Shown: positions 6,350 through 8,469 of the stretch, piece after piece | How positions within the stretch are numbered: the stretch's first letter is position 1 | Layout of the letters: the number at the start of each line of letters is the position of its first letter | Source of the DNA: Vampirovibrionales bacterium | GTDB lineage: Bacteria; Cyanobacteriota; Vampirovibrionia; Vampirovibrionales; JAGQHJ01 | Length of the DNA stretch: 8,469 nucleotides | Assembly: GCA_025451145.1 (NCBI GenBank) | Contig: JANWKX010000064.1 | Coordinates: 1-8,469, forward strand | Direction: 5' to 3' | The notes under the pieces: generated by a model | The model's database searches: none | Told to the model about the DNA's origin: nothing | Seen by the model: the letters and a program-made list of their open reading frames with translations, nothing else | Translations under genes and position numbers: made by a program

Positions 6350-7324
6350 TTAGCCTCCGGAAGCGCGATTCGCCGAGGTTGCGTAAATCTCATCCAAGAG
6401 CAGGTCGGTTGTTTTCCCTTGGGCCAGGGCCTCGTATGAGAGTATCAATCGGTGCCTTAAGCAATCTTTCAGGACTGCTTGAATATCCTGAGGGACAACA
6501 TACCCTCTTCCACTCATCAAGGCGAGTCCCTTTGCAGCTTGCGCAATGGCTAGGGTCCCTCGTGGTGAAGCGCCATAGAGGACATCCGCTTTAAAAATCG
6601 TTCGAGTGGCTTGAACAATCTGGATGATTTCCGTCATTAAAGTCGCATCCAGAAAAACCTGAGAGACGGATTCACTCAGGAGCTGGATCTGCTCAGCGCT
6701 CAGGATGGCTTGGGGACATTCAAGCCCTTGTTCAACCACCCGTTCCAGGATAATAAACTCTTCATCGGCCTTTGGATAACCCACCAGAATCTTGAATAGA
6801 AATCGATCAAGCTGGGCTTCCGGCAAGGTATACGTTCCTTCGGATTCAATGGGGTTCTGGGTTGCCATGACCAGAAACGGAGACTTCAGTGTGTAGGTTT
6901 CTCGGCCAATGGTCACCTGATGTTCTTGCATCGCCTCTAAAAGAGCGCTTTGAACTTTTGCAGGCGCCCGGTTGATTTCATCTGCCAGAATAAAGTTGGC
7001 AAAAATGGGGCCTTTTTCGGTTGAAAAACTGCCTTGGCCTGGGTTATAGATTCGTGTGCCAATCAGATCCGCGGGGAGTAAATCCGGGGTAAACTGAATT
7101 CGTTTGAAATCCACTTGCATGATTTGGGAAAGGGTTTTTAAGGCAAGGGTTTTTGCCAGTCCCGGAGCGCCTTCTACCAAAACATGTCCTTTACAGATGA
7201 CGGCGACGAGCAATCTTTCCAGCAGGTGCTCCTGCCCGACAATCACTCGCTTTAATTCATAAAGGGCACGTTCCAGAAGCTGATGTGCCTCTTGAACCCT
7301 CTCATCTGACAGACGATTTTCCAT
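6350..7324 (-). CDS. moxR: MoxR-type AAA+ ATPase
   Basis: This is a 324-residue cytoplasmic AAA+ ATPase, first gene of the operon and full length for the family. It shows Walker A GAPGLAKT (52-59), Walker B FILADEINRAP (111-121, D115/E116), sensor 1 ATQNP (N157), the arginine-finger region LPEAQLDRF (R174), and sensor 2 GASPRGT (R255). MoxR ATPases form hexamers and act as chaperones for VWA-domain partners or metalloenzymes; the partners here are presumably the next two genes. Only the ATG at 7324 is usable, because an in-frame TAG lies 10-12 bases before it. AAGGG ends just one base before the ATG, which is too close for efficient initiation, so translation may be weak or controlled. The leader contains the hairpin and T8 tract at 7348-7416. 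Confidence 0.95.
   Translation of the reverse strand: MENRLSDERVQEAHQLLERALYELKRVIVGQEHLLERLLVAVICKGHVLVEGAPGLAKTLALKTLSQIMQVDFKRIQFTPDLLPADLIGTRIYNPGQGSFSTEKGPIFANFILADEINRAPAKVQSALLEAMQEHQVTIGRETYTLKSPFLVMATQNPIESEGTYTLPEAQLDRFLFKILVGYPKADEEFIILERVVEQGLECPQAILSAEQIQLLSESVSQVFLDATLMTEIIQIVQATRTIFKADVLYGASPRGTLAIAQAAKGLALMSGRGYVVPQDIQAVLKDCLRHRLILSYEALAQGKTTDLLLDEIYATSANRASGG
6354..6358 (-). promoter_or_regulatory. Strong ribosome binding site of the DUF58 gene
   Basis: On the minus strand GGAGG lies six bases before the ATG at 6347, embedded in the final Gly codons of moxR. It fixes the DUF58 start and contrasts with the poor site in front of moxR, so DUF58 may be made in excess of MoxR from the same message. 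Confidence 0.6.
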
Positions 7325-7347
7325 ACCCTTATTCTAATCTCAATCCT

Positions 7348-7416
7348 AAAAAAAAGGAGGGTATTGGCAAATAGGAAGTCCTTTTAGCGTTAGATTGTTC
7401 AGGGATAAATACCCTC
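7348..7416 (-). terminator. Terminator-like inverted repeat with T8 in the moxR leader
   Basis: On the minus strand GAGGGTATT (7416-7408) is the exact complement of AATACCCTC (7365-7357), followed by one C and then eight T residues (7355-7348). This has the shape of an intrinsic terminator except for the 42-base loop, which is long. The first arm can also form a short alternative hairpin, AGGG...CCCT (7415-7401). It lies 24 bases before the moxR ATG and 94 bases after the protease stop, so it could end the protease transcript or act as an attenuator for the moxR operon. Confidence 0.45.
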
Positions 7417-7458
7417 AGACAGAAAAATGGCACGTTCAAGGCTCTCTTTTTTTGCGAA

Positions 7459-7487
7459 TTCATAGAATGGGCAATTACTGAAATCAA
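7459..7487 (-). promoter_or_regulatory. Possible weak promoter for the moxR operon
   Basis: On the minus strand TTGATT (7487-7482) and TATGAA (7464-7459) are spaced by 17 bases, each matching four of six sigma70 consensus bases. If used, transcription would start near 7452 and pass through the terminator-like structure before moxR. The match is weak and other starts are possible. Confidence 0.22.
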
Positions 7488-7509
7488 TAGTAAATGCTAT
7501 AAAGCTCAG

Positions 7510-8469
7510 TTATACGTTTGTGTAATCAACTTCACCTTTAAAATTATTTAAGAAGTCGCTTTTCGAGTAACGCAGCACATCATTTTGGGTATCCCATGGA
7601 TTAATTACAAGAATATCACCACTGGCAGGATCAACCTCCAGCGTATAGGCATGGCCATCAATGGGCTGATTACCTGATTTATCCTTAAGTTTTGAAAGGG
7701 CGTTTTTATCAAAGCTGACGCAGGCTATCACCTTGTTTTGTTTAAGCTGGTCATAAATATTGCTAACGGCAGATGCTTCACCAGATTGGCCTGTTAAAAT
7801 ACCCTTAACTTGGTTAAGAATATTGCCACTACTAGACGATGAAGAATTACCTGTTAATAGGGACAGGGTACTTTCTGGATTTCCGCCTTTATCGTTACCA
7901 TCTGTCTGGCTAATAGATCCGCTCTTACCACTTTTATATTCACCATAGGCACATTCAATAATGGTTGGCCCTAGTCCATTTGCCGTGGTTTCATTTTTAT
8001 CATTCAACATGTCATTGGTCACTTTAATCGATTTCTTACCTGGAAACGTGACATAAAAAGCGCCATCATGATAAGAAATCAAGTTCGCAAGCTTTTGAGT
8101 GCCGTTGGGTGATTTAAGCACGGCTTCCATAGCGGCATCTAAGTAACAATCCCCGATGCTATGTTGCTTAAGATTTGTATCGGGAAATAAGGATGAAATT
8201 AAATCTCCTTGCGAAATCGATGAATTGCTAAGTTTAGCTTTAAGATCTGCAACTTCATAATTCCAATCCGAACCACTGGTGCCATATGAATCAAAATGTA
8301 TATTGTTGGTTCCGGTAACGGTAGTCTTACCTCCACTTTTATTGTCAACAATCGTAATCACGCCTGATTGAGAATCCTTCGTAATGGTATACTCATCACT
8401 TGAACCTTCCAGATGGAGCTGCTGGTTAGTTTGTGCATGAACTTCATAGTTTTTGCCATCATGCTTAAT
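7510..8469 (-). CDS. Calpain-like (family C2-type) cysteine protease, N-terminus outside window
   Basis: The frame is open to the right edge with no stop, giving 319 visible residues; a GTG at 8361 is an internal valine codon rather than a proven start. The fold matches the calpain protease core in order. Oxyanion Q102 lies six residues before the nucleophile C108 in the motif QHSIGDCYLDAAM. A GLGPTIIECAYGEY segment corresponds to the calpain LLEKAYAK helix, and GGNPESTLSLLTG to the calpain GG...FTGG segment. H273 follows in DGHAYTLEVD, and N290 in VINPWD. Thus Cys, His, Asn and the oxyanion Gln are all present. No calcium-binding C2-like domain is visible. The N-terminal part (residues 1-65) is polar, with short alternating strands. 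A six-Ser linker follows the GG segment and uses varied Ser codons, so it is not a slipped repeat. Bacterial calpain-like enzymes are often secreted or regulatory; substrate and location here are unknown. Confidence 0.8.
   Translation of the reverse strand: MKHDGKNYEVHAQTNQQLHLEGSSDEYTITKDSQSGVITIVDNKSGGKTTVTGTNNIHFDSYGTSGSDWNYEVADLKAKLSNSSISQGDLISSLFPDTNLKQHSIGDCYLDAAMEAVLKSPNGTQKLANLISYHDGAFYVTFPGKKSIKVTNDMLNDKNETTANGLGPTIIECAYGEYKSGKSGSISQTDGNDKGGNPESTLSLLTGNSSSSSSGNILNQVKGILTGQSGEASAVSNIYDQLKQNKVIACVSFDKNALSKLKDKSGNQPIDGHAYTLEVDPASGDILVINPWDTQNDVLRYSKSDFLNNFKGEVDYTNV

Noticed and set aside
7325..7466. 44-residue frame beginning ATG AAT TCG upstream of moxR
   Set aside because: The translation is irregular, it lacks a ribosome binding site, and it runs through the inverted repeat and T8 tract.
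1..8469. CRISPR array, tRNA or rRNA genes
   Set aside because: No regularly spaced direct repeats, no tRNA T-loop or anticodon pattern and no rRNA-like stretches were seen on either strand.

Overview
The window holds six protein genes, a probable decayed gene and two long non-coding gaps. Base composition is moderately AT-rich, and cells of the Gram-negative type with inner-membrane sensor proteins fit the content. The organism cannot be fixed from the sequence. The MoxR protein resembles the broadly distributed non-proteobacterial form. The soluble kinase has the H-box context (THDLKTP followed by GSFGSLAPEQ) that I associate with cyanobacterial-type kinases. A lineage near Cyanobacteriota, such as the non-photosynthetic Vampirovibrionia, is a tentative guess and nothing more.

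Layout. (1) 1-788, minus: the N-terminal part of a membrane sensor kinase (TM-CHASE3-TM-PAS...), cut by the left edge, with a good sigma70-type promoter at 822-850. (2) 789-1347: a non-coding gap with inverted repeats and a possible transposase scrap. (3) 1348-1746, plus: an acidic 132-residue protein of unknown function. (4) 1747-2241: a gap with a nested stem-loop structure and a frameshifted CheW-like remnant. (5) 2242-4368, plus: a soluble kinase with the unusual order REC-REC-PAS-HisKA-HATPase. (6) 7324-4405, minus: a tight three-gene operon encoding a MoxR AAA+ ATPase, a DUF58 protein and a BatA-like VWA membrane protein, convergent with the kinase. (7) 7510-8469, minus: a calpain-fold (family C2-like) cysteine protease whose N-terminus lies beyond the right edge. 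Between it and moxR is a 185-base gap carrying a 9-bp inverted repeat followed by T8 on the minus strand.

How the genes may work together. The two kinases and the CheW remnant suggest a signalling neighbourhood; the soluble kinase has two intact receivers at its own N-terminus and looks like an integrator of upstream phosphorylation. In MoxR/DUF58/VWA systems the AAA+ ATPase is thought to act as a chaperone, with the VWA proteins as metal-dependent adaptors. Here the set is cut down to three genes, with none of the usual BatB, BatD, DUF4381 or transglutaminase partners next to it. The calpain-like protease lies just upstream on the same strand. Whether it belongs to the operon depends on the terminator-like structure between them. 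No complete, clearly new system is proven. The most distinctive items are the bacterial calpain-like protease with a full set of active-site residues, the minimal MoxR-VWA operon beside it, the double-receiver kinase, and the cheW-like remnant.
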